Part shown: piece after piece, positions 8,689 to 16,430 of the stretch
Layout: each line of letters starts with the position of its first letter
Numbering within the stretch: the first letter of the stretch is position 1
Assembly (NCBI GenBank): GCA_036702975.1
Contig: DATNPX010000016.1
Span: 186,001 to 250,000 of the forward strand
DNA from: DATNPX01 sp036702975
GTDB taxonomy: Bacteria; Cyanobacteriota; Vampirovibrionia; Obscuribacterales; Obscuribacteraceae
DNA: 64,000 nucleotides
Direction of reading: 5' to 3'
Translations under genes and position numbers: made by a program
Notes under the pieces: model-generated
Seen by the model: the letters and a program-made list of their open reading frames with translations, nothing else
What the model was told of the DNA's origin: nothing
Database searches by the model: none

Positions 8689-9933
8689 GTGGCTGAAGCA
8701 AACAAGTATCACTATCTAGTAGTCGGCAAAGGCATGCTCGGCAGTGCGGCGGCAAAATATCTAAGTGCCAGAAGCGATAGGGTCGCGATAATCGGACCAG
8801 ATGAACCGGCGGATCTGAAAGCTCACGACGGAGTTTTCTCCAGTCATTACGACTCGGGGCGCATAACAAGAATCTTGGATACCGAATACGTCTGGGCTCT
8901 GGCTGCTAAGCGGTCAATAGAAGCTTATCCAATCATCGAAGAAAAGAGTGGTGTTAAATTCTTTCAGCCAGTTGGTTGTCTTAAAATCGTCGACAAGAAC
9001 GAAAAAGGCGATGCCTATCTTTCCGCAAATACCACCATGGGAAACAAACTCGGTGTGCTCAGCGAACGGCTAAATCACAGCGAGTTGCAGTCCCGGTGGC
9101 CATTTTTGCACTTTGGAAACCAGTGCAACGCTATCTTCGAAAGGAAAACAGCCGGTCACATAGATCCACGAAAATTGGTTACAGCACAGCTAGTGCTGGC
9201 AAAGCAAAACCAGGCAGATGTATTCAACGATACAGTGACTCAAGTCACGCAGCTCACTTCAGGCTCTTTAGAAGTCAAAACACAAAGCGGCAACAAACTC
9301 GAAGCGGAAAAAGTTATCGTCACCGCGGGAGGCTTTACTAATTTCAACAATCTACTGCCAGTCAAATTGGATTTGCGTCCGCGTGCAGAAACGGTGATGC
9401 TCGCGCGAATATCCCAAACACTGGCGGAAGAGCTTTTAGACATGCCTAGCGCAATCTGGTTCATAAATTCGCGCGCAAATCTCACGTACGTTTATATAGT
9501 TCCGCCAGTCAGATATCCGGACGGAAATTTCTACATAAAAATGGGCGGCGACCGCGAGCTCGACCATGAATTCAGCGACCTCCAACAACTGAAAGAATGG
9601 TTCCATTCTGAAGGCGGCGCTGAGGCTGCGTCAGATTTTAAAGAGCTACTTCAGGAGATGCTACCAAACCTCAAAGCGGAAGTCTGGATAAGCAAACCAT
9701 GCGTCATCACAGATACGAGGACTCATCGTCCGTACATAGGTCTCGTTGAGGACAATCTCTTCGTAGCTGCCGGGGGCTGCGGCGCGGCTGCAAAATCTTC
9801 CGATGAGTTTGGCAGACTTGCTGCACTTTGCGCGGCCGGTCAGCCAGATCCATCATATGGCGAGAATGCGTTCCGAGTTGTGTTGGCCGATGATGCGCAC
9901 ACGTCGGAGTCGGAAAGGCGCTTTCAATTTTAG
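8689..9933 (+). CDS. FAD-dependent oxidoreductase, DAO (sarcosine oxidase-like) family
   Basis: 414-residue flavoprotein. The N-terminal dinucleotide-binding loop reads VVGKGMLGSAAAKYL (GxGxxG). A substrate domain follows, and a C-terminal FAD-contacting stretch LFVAAGGCGAAAKSSDEFG is typical of the D-amino-acid oxidase/sarcosine oxidase/MSOX family. The start is GTG at 8689 with GAGG about nine bases upstream. It follows the HAD gene after 131 bases, so it may be read from the same or its own promoter. The substrate is probably a primary or N-methyl amino acid or similar amine, but cannot be told from sequence. Convergent with the PAP2 gene. Confidence 0.82.
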   Translation: MAEANKYHYLVVGKGMLGSAAAKYLSARSDRVAIIGPDEPADLKAHDGVFSSHYDSGRITRILDTEYVWALAAKRSIEAYPIIEEKSGVKFFQPVGCLKIVDKNEKGDAYLSANTTMGNKLGVLSERLNHSELQSRWPFLHFGNQCNAIFERKTAGHIDPRKLVTAQLVLAKQNQADVFNDTVTQVTQLTSGSLEVKTQSGNKLEAEKVIVTAGGFTNFNNLLPVKLDLRPRAETVMLARISQTLAEELLDMPSAIWFINSRANLTYVYIVPPVRYPDGNFYIKMGGDRELDHEFSDLQQLKEWFHSEGGAEAASDFKELLQEMLPNLKAEVWISKPCVITDTRTHRPYIGLVEDNLFVAAGGCGAAAKSSDEFGRLAALCAAGQPDPSYGENAFRVVLADDAHTSESERRFQF

Positions 9934-9942
9934 ACCTCAGAC

Positions 9943-10500
9943 TCAGCATCGATTTTTCAGCCGGCGCCTGAACGACTCTATACGAGAGCACTGCACGGCA
10001 ATCCAACTGGCTAACAAACCGATTACGATGCCAACGACCACATCGCTTGGCCAGTGCATGCCTTCATAGATTCTACAAAAACCAATTAGGAGCGCAAACG
10101 CTAAAGCCAGCCTTCCCCGCCAATCAGAATAACGCATGAATATCGCTCCTGCAGCAGCAAACGATTGTGAGGTATGGCCGGACGGAAACGAATACTTGTC
10201 CGCAAAAATATTATGCAGAGGCATCCAAAGCTGATAGAGCTCAATAGTAGTCGGACGTTCTCTATGAAAGAAGTGCTTCAGCACCGAGGTCTCGCAAAGA
10301 GCAATTATGAGGGCTAATCCAATCTGGACCGCGAGTAGCCTTTGCCCTCGCCGCCACAACCAGACAGCCAGAAGTGCCCAAAGCGCACCACCATATGTCA
10401 CAGCCGTCAGCAGGTGCGCAGCCAAATCCAGTGGCACACACTGCAGCGAGCGAAATGCATTGGATATTAACAGATCGAAATTTTGAACTATCGTTGGCAC
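9943..10500 (-). CDS. PAP2-family membrane phosphatase
   Basis: 185-residue integral membrane phosphatase of the phosphatidic acid phosphatase type 2 / undecaprenyl-diphosphatase superfamily. The three catalytic blocks are present: KHFFHRERP, PSGHTSQS with its His, and RIYEGMHWPSD with the nucleophilic His. The third block usually begins with Ser before Arg; here it is Cys, a mild variant. About five hydrophobic helices surround these blocks. Likely substrates are lipid phosphates such as undecaprenyl diphosphate, acting at the outer face of the inner membrane. Its 3' end lies nine bases from the converging FAD oxidoreductase. Confidence 0.87.
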   Translation of the reverse strand: MPTIVQNFDLLISNAFRSLQCVPLDLAAHLLTAVTYGGALWALLAVWLWRRGQRLLAVQIGLALIIALCETSVLKHFFHRERPTTIELYQLWMPLHNIFADKYSFPSGHTSQSFAAAGAIFMRYSDWRGRLALAFALLIGFCRIYEGMHWPSDVVVGIVIGLLASWIAVQCSRIESFRRRLKNRC

Positions 10501-10636
10501 CTCTGCTTCTAGTTACGCTTCATACGATATTGCCAAAGCTCGTATACAAGCAATGATAGCGAGTAACGATAAACAACAGCCTCAGCTGATTGACCGCCAG
10601 CTGGACAGCAGCAACACCATTTATGGTATCATGCAC

Positions 10637-10687
10637 AGCAGCGAAGAATGTGCGTTTGAGATAACCTCAACGCACATCTTCGCTGCT
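10637..10687. repeat. Long imperfect inverted repeat (hairpin)
   Basis: Arms 10637-10660 and 10666-10687 pair over 22 bases with only two single-base bulges and a five-base loop (ataac). It lies between two leftward genes, 58 bases beyond the stop of the Lys/Ala-rich small protein and 137 bases before the PAP2 gene start. No uridine run follows on either strand, so it is not a standard intrinsic terminator. It could be an mRNA-stabilising 3' stem, a processing site or a protein-binding palindrome. A shorter palindrome (accat-tt-atggt) sits just to its left near 10617. Confidence 0.55.
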
Positions 10688-10744
10688 ATGGCTCCCTTAG
10701 CCTGCCGGTGCGAATCGCGCCGTCAGACCTACTTTTCGGAAACA

Positions 10745-10939
10745 CTACTTAGTCTTTTTGACTGCGGCAGCTGGAGCCTTAACCGCGGCTTTTTTTACAG
10801 AAATAGATTTCTTTTTGACCGAGCAAACTTTTGCGCTCTTTGCCGGAGTTGTTGTTTTTGCGGTTGAAGCAAAAGCTGGAACTACTGTTGCTACGAGCAT
10901 TGCGCCTGACAAAAGAATTGATGCTGCTTTAGTATTCAT
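10745..10939 (-). CDS. Small secreted Lys/Ala-rich protein
   Basis: 64 residues. A clear signal peptide (MNTKAASILLSGAMLVATVVPAFAS) is followed by a mature part of about 40 residues made almost only of Lys, Ala, Val, Ser, Thr and Pro with a single Cys (KSAKVCSVKKK). AAGGAG eight to nine bases before the ATG supports it as a real gene. The strongly basic exported tail could bind anionic surface polymer or DNA; this is speculation and no family was recognised. It is divergent from the response regulator gene at 11235, the two sharing a 295-base promoter region. Confidence 0.68.
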   Translation of the reverse strand: MNTKAASILLSGAMLVATVVPAFASTAKTTTPAKSAKVCSVKKKSISVKKAAVKAPAAAVKKTK

Positions 10940-11234
10940 GATTAGAACTCCTTGTTAAACTTGATTTCGGTCTTGCGACCAACACTCAGATAATAGTCCG
11001 TGAGCTGTGCAGTTTTTGTGTGGTGAAAATTCAACGAACAAAAACTTTTGCCACTGCCAGAACTTCATAGGCCGTCGCAGAATGGCTACAGCACATGCAT
11101 ACAATGAATGATTCATAAATTATGCACAAAACAGAGCTGCTATCTGACAAGTTTCTTACATGCCAAGCACTTTCAATTTACCTTGACTGATGGTGTAATG
11201 TTCGCGAAATGCTCAATTTCCGAGATTGATTGTC

Positions 11235-11912
11235 ATGGCTAAAATCCTTGTAGTTGAAGACGAAACAGACCTCGCCATCCCGGTTCGCGACTGGCTCACA
11301 AAAGAACAGCACCTGGTCGAACTAGTCGATAACGGCACGGAAGCGCTGGAGCGCTTACGTGTGTATAAGTTCGACCTTATCATTCTTGATTTAATGATAC
11401 CGGGAGTGAACGGTATGGAAGTTTGCCGGCGATTTCGCAATGACGGCGGCTCCACTCCTATATTGATGTTGACAGCGAAGAGTGCTGTAGAAGATAAGGA
11501 AGCCGGGCTCGATGCTGGAGCTGACGACTACCTAACAAAACCATTTCATCTGAAAGAACTCTCGGCGCGAGTACGAGCGGTCTTAAGAAGACACTCTCAG
11601 CCAACCAGCCGCGAACTGAAGATAGGCGATCTGGTTCTAGATACGGTGGCACGAACGGTGCATTTGTCCGGCGAAGAAATACACTTCGTTCCTCGCGAAT
11701 TCAGTCTACTGGAATTCTTGATGAGACATCCCAATCAGGTTTTCAGCGCCGAAGCGCTTCTCGACCGCGTCTGGGCCTCCGACACCCTGGCTTCACCAGA
11801 TACCATTCGAACATATATAAAGATACTGAGAAAAAAATTGGGGGCGGAAGGCAAAGAATCATTCATTCGCACCGTTCATGGTGTCGGGTATAAGATTGAG
11901 TCACCGACCTGA
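11235..11912 (+). CDS. OmpR/PhoB-family response regulator
   Basis: 225-residue transcription factor. The receiver domain (1-118) has acidic pocket Glu8-Asp9, phospho-acceptor Asp52 (LDLMIPG), the conserved Thr in MLTAKS and the Lys in YLTKPF. A C-terminal winged helix follows (about 127-222; REFSLLEFLM, RTYIKILRKKLG, TVHGVGYKI). ATG at 11235 is preferred over a TTG nine bases upstream because the product then begins MAKILVVEDE like its two paralogues in this window (47623, 59026). Its stop overlaps the start of the histidine kinase by one base (TGATG), so they form a coupled two-component pair. Confidence 0.94.
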   Translation: MAKILVVEDETDLAIPVRDWLTKEQHLVELVDNGTEALERLRVYKFDLIILDLMIPGVNGMEVCRRFRNDGGSTPILMLTAKSAVEDKEAGLDAGADDYLTKPFHLKELSARVRAVLRRHSQPTSRELKIGDLVLDTVARTVHLSGEEIHFVPREFSLLEFLMRHPNQVFSAEALLDRVWASDTLASPDTIRTYIKILRKKLGAEGKESFIRTVHGVGYKIESPT

Positions 11913-13153
11913 TGTTTCACAGCCTTAGACTGCGCTTGACCTTGTGGTTCATTGTTCTATCGGCGATAGTCTACTCGGCAGCGGGTGTCGGTGGTTATTT
12001 CCAATTCAAAACGGGCTTGACGGGACTCGTCGATGAAGAGATTGAGAGTCTAGTCTCAGAGATTTTGCCTGCCATTGAAGTAACGGACAAAGGTCCGAGT
12101 CTATCCCGATGGGCAAGCACTTCAAAAACAGTGCCTTTTAAATTTCTTCCCACCATTCAGCTCTTCAATCGAGATAAGCAACTGGTTGAGGAGCACGGAC
12201 CGCCCGGGTTGCCTCAATTATTCAAGGAAGATCTGCGTGAAATCGACAACGACGTGCATCCGGTGCGGATATTTTCAACACCATTGCAATTAAACAAAAA
12301 GATTCAGGGTTATCTCCAGATTCAGCTCTCGCTCCGCAGTATTGACCGAGCAGCCAACCAGTTCGCTCAGACACTAGCAGTAGTGGCACCATTTCTACTT
12401 CTATCATTAGGCGTCGCGGGTTACATTTTTTCAGGGAAGGCAACTCAACCTATTGAGGAGAGCTTTCAAGTGCTGCGCCGTTTCATGAACGACGCCGGTC
12501 ACGAACTGAGCACTCCAATCAGCATCATTCAAGCAAACGCGGAGGCGATGGAGTTAGATCTGCCACCACCAGAGAGCGAATCTAACCAGACGCTTGCCAA
12601 TAAACTGGCAATCATTGAACGCTCCACCGACCGCATGGGCACGCTAGTTCAGGACTTGATGCTGCTATCAAGGATGGAGAGCCCACAGGTCGCAAACAGG
12701 CGCAGTTCAATTCAGTTGGACAACCTGGCAAAGCAAGTTTTGGAAGAATTCGATGAACTCTTTAAAAGTAAAGGCATTGAGCTCAAACTCACCGTAGCTC
12801 AAATGGTAAGCCTGACGGCTGACGGCGATCAATTGAAGCGCTTGATGACAAATCTACTTCAAAATGCGTACCGGTATACAGACACAGGCGGTTCTGTTCA
12901 CGTTACCGTCGATACCTTTGGACGCTATGCACGACTCGTAATCACCGACTCAGGTATCGGCATACCTTCGGAAAGCGTTCCCAAAATCTTCGATCGTTTC
13001 TACCGTGTGGACAAGTCGCGGTCGCGTGCTGCCGGCGGCGTAGGGCTTGGATTATCGATCGTGCGAGCCATTGTGGAGAGTCACAAAGGCAAAATCGACG
13101 TAACAAGCGAAGAAAATAAAGGCACCAGTTTTACGATTCTGCTTCCTCGCTGA
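11912..13153 (+). CDS. Sensor histidine kinase, partner of the upstream regulator
   Basis: 413 residues. Two membrane helices (about 10-30 and 155-175) enclose an extracytoplasmic sensor of about 120 residues. The cytoplasmic part starts without a well conserved HAMP, then the HisKA helix with phospho-acceptor His197 (DAGHELSTP), the N box (LMTNLLQNAYRYT), G1 (DSGIGIP), F box (DRFYRVDKSR) and G2 (GVGLGLSIV). This is an EnvZ/PhoR-type orthodox kinase. One-base overlap with the regulator gene. The stimulus is unknown; the sensor has no recognisable family. Confidence 0.92.
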   Translation: MFHSLRLRLTLWFIVLSAIVYSAAGVGGYFQFKTGLTGLVDEEIESLVSEILPAIEVTDKGPSLSRWASTSKTVPFKFLPTIQLFNRDKQLVEEHGPPGLPQLFKEDLREIDNDVHPVRIFSTPLQLNKKIQGYLQIQLSLRSIDRAANQFAQTLAVVAPFLLLSLGVAGYIFSGKATQPIEESFQVLRRFMNDAGHELSTPISIIQANAEAMELDLPPPESESNQTLANKLAIIERSTDRMGTLVQDLMLLSRMESPQVANRRSSIQLDNLAKQVLEEFDELFKSKGIELKLTVAQMVSLTADGDQLKRLMTNLLQNAYRYTDTGGSVHVTVDTFGRYARLVITDSGIGIPSESVPKIFDRFYRVDKSRSRAAGGVGLGLSIVRAIVESHKGKIDVTSEENKGTSFTILLPR

Positions 13154-13248
13154 AACAGATCCTTTACTTCGACGATATTCCTACTATTCATCAAGCATAA
13201 TGTTGTTGGGATAAGCTAAAAATATTATCGACCCCCTGTGAGAGATAC

Positions 13249-13950
13249 ATGGAATTGAAATTTGTGAGAAAAACGCGCGGTCATCAAATCGAAACTCTCA
13301 TTACTCTCGCTGCGGCGCTTGCCGTAGCCTTCTTCACCCCTTCGACTCACCCATTTGCTGCGCTGGCCGCAGAGCAAAATGAAGCAAACGAAGCCGAACT
13401 TCAGAAGTGCTCAAAGCTGATCGAAGAGAAGCACTATAAAGAAGCGTATCAAGGGTTTAAAAAACTGGCGGACAACGGCTGTCCATACTCCCAATGCATG
13501 GTTGGAATGATGACAAGGAAAGGACTTGGCATTCCAAAAGATCCAAAAGCCGCATTGACATACTTTGAGCACTCAGCGAAGCAGGGGTTTGGCGACGCAC
13601 AGCGCTGGTTAGGTGAGATGTACCTCAAGGGCGAAGGCACCAGCACCAATCGCCAAAAGGCTCTTGAGTGGTTCGAAAAAGCCGCACGGAACGATATTGT
13701 CGAAGCTCAATATAAAATCGGACATCTCTACCGCACCTCTGGTGCTGCCGATTTGAAAGCTAGAGGCACAGCATGGCTTGCGAAAGCAAGCAAAACAGGC
13801 ATTGCTGACCTCGAAAACCAAGTCAATAAGGTGCCTCAGATTCAATATTCAGGCTCGCCCAATACTTACAGCAATGGACTAACTAATTTGGCTCGCTCTT
13901 GGGGCGGCTATGCCGCGGCGGCCAAGAATCTGGCGAGCGCGCAACAGTAA
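13249..13950 (+). CDS. Secreted Sel1-repeat (SLR) protein
   Basis: 233 residues. Signal sequence to about residue 44 (hydrophobic core ITLAAALAVAFF, likely cleavage after ALA). The mature part has three Sel1-like repeats of about 36 residues (NGCPYSQCMVGMMTRKGLGI, then QGFGDAQRWLGEMYLKGEG, then NDIVEAQYKIGHLYRTSG), an alpha-solenoid used for protein-protein contacts. The C-terminal 50 residues are Ser/Asn/Gly-rich and have no repeat. It lies alone, 95 bases after the kinase. Likely a periplasmic or envelope scaffold; partner unknown. Confidence 0.8.
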   Translation: MELKFVRKTRGHQIETLITLAAALAVAFFTPSTHPFAALAAEQNEANEAELQKCSKLIEEKHYKEAYQGFKKLADNGCPYSQCMVGMMTRKGLGIPKDPKAALTYFEHSAKQGFGDAQRWLGEMYLKGEGTSTNRQKALEWFEKAARNDIVEAQYKIGHLYRTSGAADLKARGTAWLAKASKTGIADLENQVNKVPQIQYSGSPNTYSNGLTNLARSWGGYAAAAKNLASAQQ

Positions 13951-13977
13951 ACAACAACAACAACAACGAAACGAAAC

Positions 13978-14577
13978 TTAATTGCCACCTGCCATAAAAC
14001 CGGCGTTCATCCAGCTTTGCGACGTGCTCACATCCTGGAAATGTACGACTCTCTCTGTACCATCGGCATTTATGGTCTGAAGCACTTGATTCAAGCCATA
14101 GGGATTGGAAGTGCTCGTGCCGTAGTTGGATACAGTATATGGAGCGTCAACAGCGTTTAAATCGACTGAGCTGGTTGCGGTCACGGGAAGGGGTTGTCCA
14201 TTGTACATCCCATACTGATTTGGTTGATAACCATAGAAGGAACCCATCGAAAAACCATCGGAACACGAACCTGACGGAATCGGCGTGTTGTTCACACTAT
14301 TGGGTGCAAGCAATCCGTTTCCAGACGTATTCAAATTCAAAGTTCTCCCACCCAAAACTCCTGCATTAGTGCTTCCTGGACCGGTCTGCAGTTCGCTGCT
14401 GTGATTCTGACTGCCGATTTGCTGCGCGAGCTGCGCTTCCTCTAGCCAAGCCGGAACTGTATTTGCAGGGCTAGCCGGCGGTGAAACTACCGGATTAAGA
14501 AACTCTTGCGCCTTGGCAGGTAACGAGATAACCGCAATAATTGCTGAAGCTAGTACCAGTCGTTTTAGCACGCTCAT
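13978..14577 (-). CDS. Secreted hypothetical protein, Asn/Ser/Gly-rich
   Basis: 199 residues from the ATG at 14577, chosen over a further upstream start because it begins a clean signal peptide (MSVLKRLVLASAIIAVISLPAKAQ) with AAGG/GAGG just upstream. The mature protein is low in charge and rich in Asn, Ser, Gly, Pro and Tyr (for example FYGYQPNQYGMYNGQPLP), the composition of an extracellular or outer-envelope protein. No family recognised and no catalytic motif seen. Only a short CAA-type repeat tract separates its stop from the converging Sel1 gene. Confidence 0.66.
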   Translation of the reverse strand: MSVLKRLVLASAIIAVISLPAKAQEFLNPVVSPPASPANTVPAWLEEAQLAQQIGSQNHSSELQTGPGSTNAGVLGGRTLNLNTSGNGLLAPNSVNNTPIPSGSCSDGFSMGSFYGYQPNQYGMYNGQPLPVTATSSVDLNAVDAPYTVSNYGTSTSNPYGLNQVLQTINADGTERVVHFQDVSTSQSWMNAGFMAGGN

Positions 14578-14823
14578 TGCCTTATCCTCTGGGAACTTAA
14601 CTGCGAAAAAATCAGGAAATCGTTCTGTAGTAAATCGAAAAGTTGTTAGTAAAAGTCGACCGGTTCTAAAGTTCGAGCACTTTAAGATTAAGTTGGATAA
14701 CGTGAAAGTCACGTGAAAACACAGCTACAAACTGCTCAAAATACGAAACAATCCGTAGAATCGTTGACACGACAGAAGAGCTCGACCGTATAATTCCTGG
14801 TGCCGTACGGGAGTGCGATCGAA

Positions 14824-15606
14824 ATGGATGTGAATTTGTCAAACGCCGCTCTAATCATCATTGTGCTCCTACCAATTTCGATCAGCTGTATGTTGTTGGT
14901 TCGAAAGAGCGTAAGCCACGACACTTTGAAGACGCATCATGACGTCACAGACCCATTGCTTGCAGTACTGGGCACTCTCTTTACTATTCTTCTGGGATTT
15001 ATGCTCGCAAACGCGATGCAACGCTTTGAAAACGCTCGAGACAATTTGCAGCAAGAAGCAGCAGCAGTCGGTGACGTTTTCCGCTTAATGGACGGATTTC
15101 CGGCGCAAACTAGAGATAAAGGGCGCAAGGACTGCCTTGCCTACATGGATGCCGTCATAAAAGATGAATGGCCAGAAATGCAAAAAGGCAAACTAAGTGA
15201 CGTCGCCTGGAATACCTACGGCGACATGTGGCAAGACTGTCTCCATATCGAACCAAAAACGCAAGGTGAAAGTGATGTGCATCAAACGCTGCTGGCTTCT
15301 ATGACCAGATTGGGCGAGTGTCGGCGTTCTCGGGCAGCGGAACTGGTCTATTCATTGCCGCCCACATTGTGGTTCATTGTGATCTTTGGCGGACTGAGCA
15401 CTATTGGTTTTACCTACTTCTTCGCAATTGAAGATATAAGGCTGCAAATCCTGATGACAAGCGTAATTACAATCATCATAGGATTAAACATATATATGCT
15501 AGTTGGTTATGATGCGCCGTTTTCGGGCGACATCGCCATCACTCGCGCAGCCTTCGAAACTGCAAGAGAGAGCCTCAAGCGCATTCAAAGTCACGAGATT
15601 CACTGA
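14824..15606 (+). CDS. DUF4239 (bestrophin-like) membrane protein
   Basis: 260 residues. One hydrophobic helix at the N-terminus, a second around TDPLLAVLGTLFTILLGFMLANAM, a soluble helical middle (QRFENARDNLQQEAAAVGDVFRL, typical of DUF4239), then two further helices (LWFIVIFGGLSTIGFTYFF and ILMTSVITIIIGLNIYML) and DAPFSGDIAI near the end, another hallmark of the family. ATG at 14824 is preferred to the GTG at 14800 because GGGAG precedes it by about nine bases. The family is bestrophin-like and widespread; its function is unproved. Confidence 0.82.
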   Translation: MDVNLSNAALIIIVLLPISISCMLLVRKSVSHDTLKTHHDVTDPLLAVLGTLFTILLGFMLANAMQRFENARDNLQQEAAAVGDVFRLMDGFPAQTRDKGRKDCLAYMDAVIKDEWPEMQKGKLSDVAWNTYGDMWQDCLHIEPKTQGESDVHQTLLASMTRLGECRRSRAAELVYSLPPTLWFIVIFGGLSTIGFTYFFAIEDIRLQILMTSVITIIIGLNIYMLVGYDAPFSGDIAITRAAFETARESLKRIQSHEIH

Positions 15607-15872
15607 TAAGCCCGCTGGACGGAACAGTACAAAAACACTCAAAGTGTTGCGATCCAGGCTTCAGCCGCCTTGCTGCATAGCGCAGCGCTTATTCATCATC
15701 TTTTCTTTCGCCACAACACTGGTATTACCAACGGTGGGCAATGTTTTAGCAAGGTCTTTGTTTACCGAATCATCAGCAAACCGTGCATCCTCGTGTTTAT
15801 CATATTAGGTTTGCCATACTCGACATAGTTCGCGACATCAAATTGCCAAGATTAAATCCGGACAGGTCGCCT

Positions 15873-16142
15873 TTAGTTTGAACTGAGAGGATTCTTCGGC
15901 AGCTCTTCCTCACGTCCTTGAACCTTGTCCATAACTACCTTAGCGGCAGTTCCAAGCGGGTCCTTGGAGAGTTCGCGCTGCCTACGCTCAACTGCATCAA
16001 GAGTTTTATTACGGGTCGGAATATTGTGAATGACATCCGCCGCCGTAACCTTTTTCACTTCGGAATCGTGGTAGTACCAAATCGAATAAATCACTGCTCC
16101 AATGATGAGTAAACCTACCCAACCCTGAATTTCTTCTTTCAT
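15873..16142 (-). CDS. Small membrane-anchored hypothetical protein
   Basis: 89 residues from ATG at 16142 (GGAG lies about 13 bases upstream; a longer start at 16214 adds 24 residues with no hydrophobic character). One membrane helix near the N-terminus (GWVGLLIIGAVIYSIWYYH) is followed by a charged tail of about 60 residues containing two related segments (ELSKDPLGTA and ELPKNPLSSN). No family recognised. Stands alone between two rightward genes. Confidence 0.6.
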   Translation of the reverse strand: MKEEIQGWVGLLIIGAVIYSIWYYHDSEVKKVTAADVIHNIPTRNKTLDAVERRQRELSKDPLGTAAKVVMDKVQGREEELPKNPLSSN

Positions 16143-16430
16143 GACTTTAGAACTCCAACTAGCTCGATCTAGGAAATTGATGCCCTGTGTGCGGTGCTTC
16201 GTTTTTGCGAACATCCATCAGCATAGATTTAGAACAAAAGGGAGCAAACAATTAGGGCCGACTTTTGTGAACTTTCTATTAAATGCAACATTGCTGACGT
16301 AGACGTATCGTTAATCAGTATGTGCCTGACAGCCTGTCGACCATCGAGTTTAAATACGGGTAAAATCTAACGCCAGTTTGTGTTTCACCCCTTTTTGAAA
16401 AGATGTCTCCCGTGCAATACAATCTCCACA

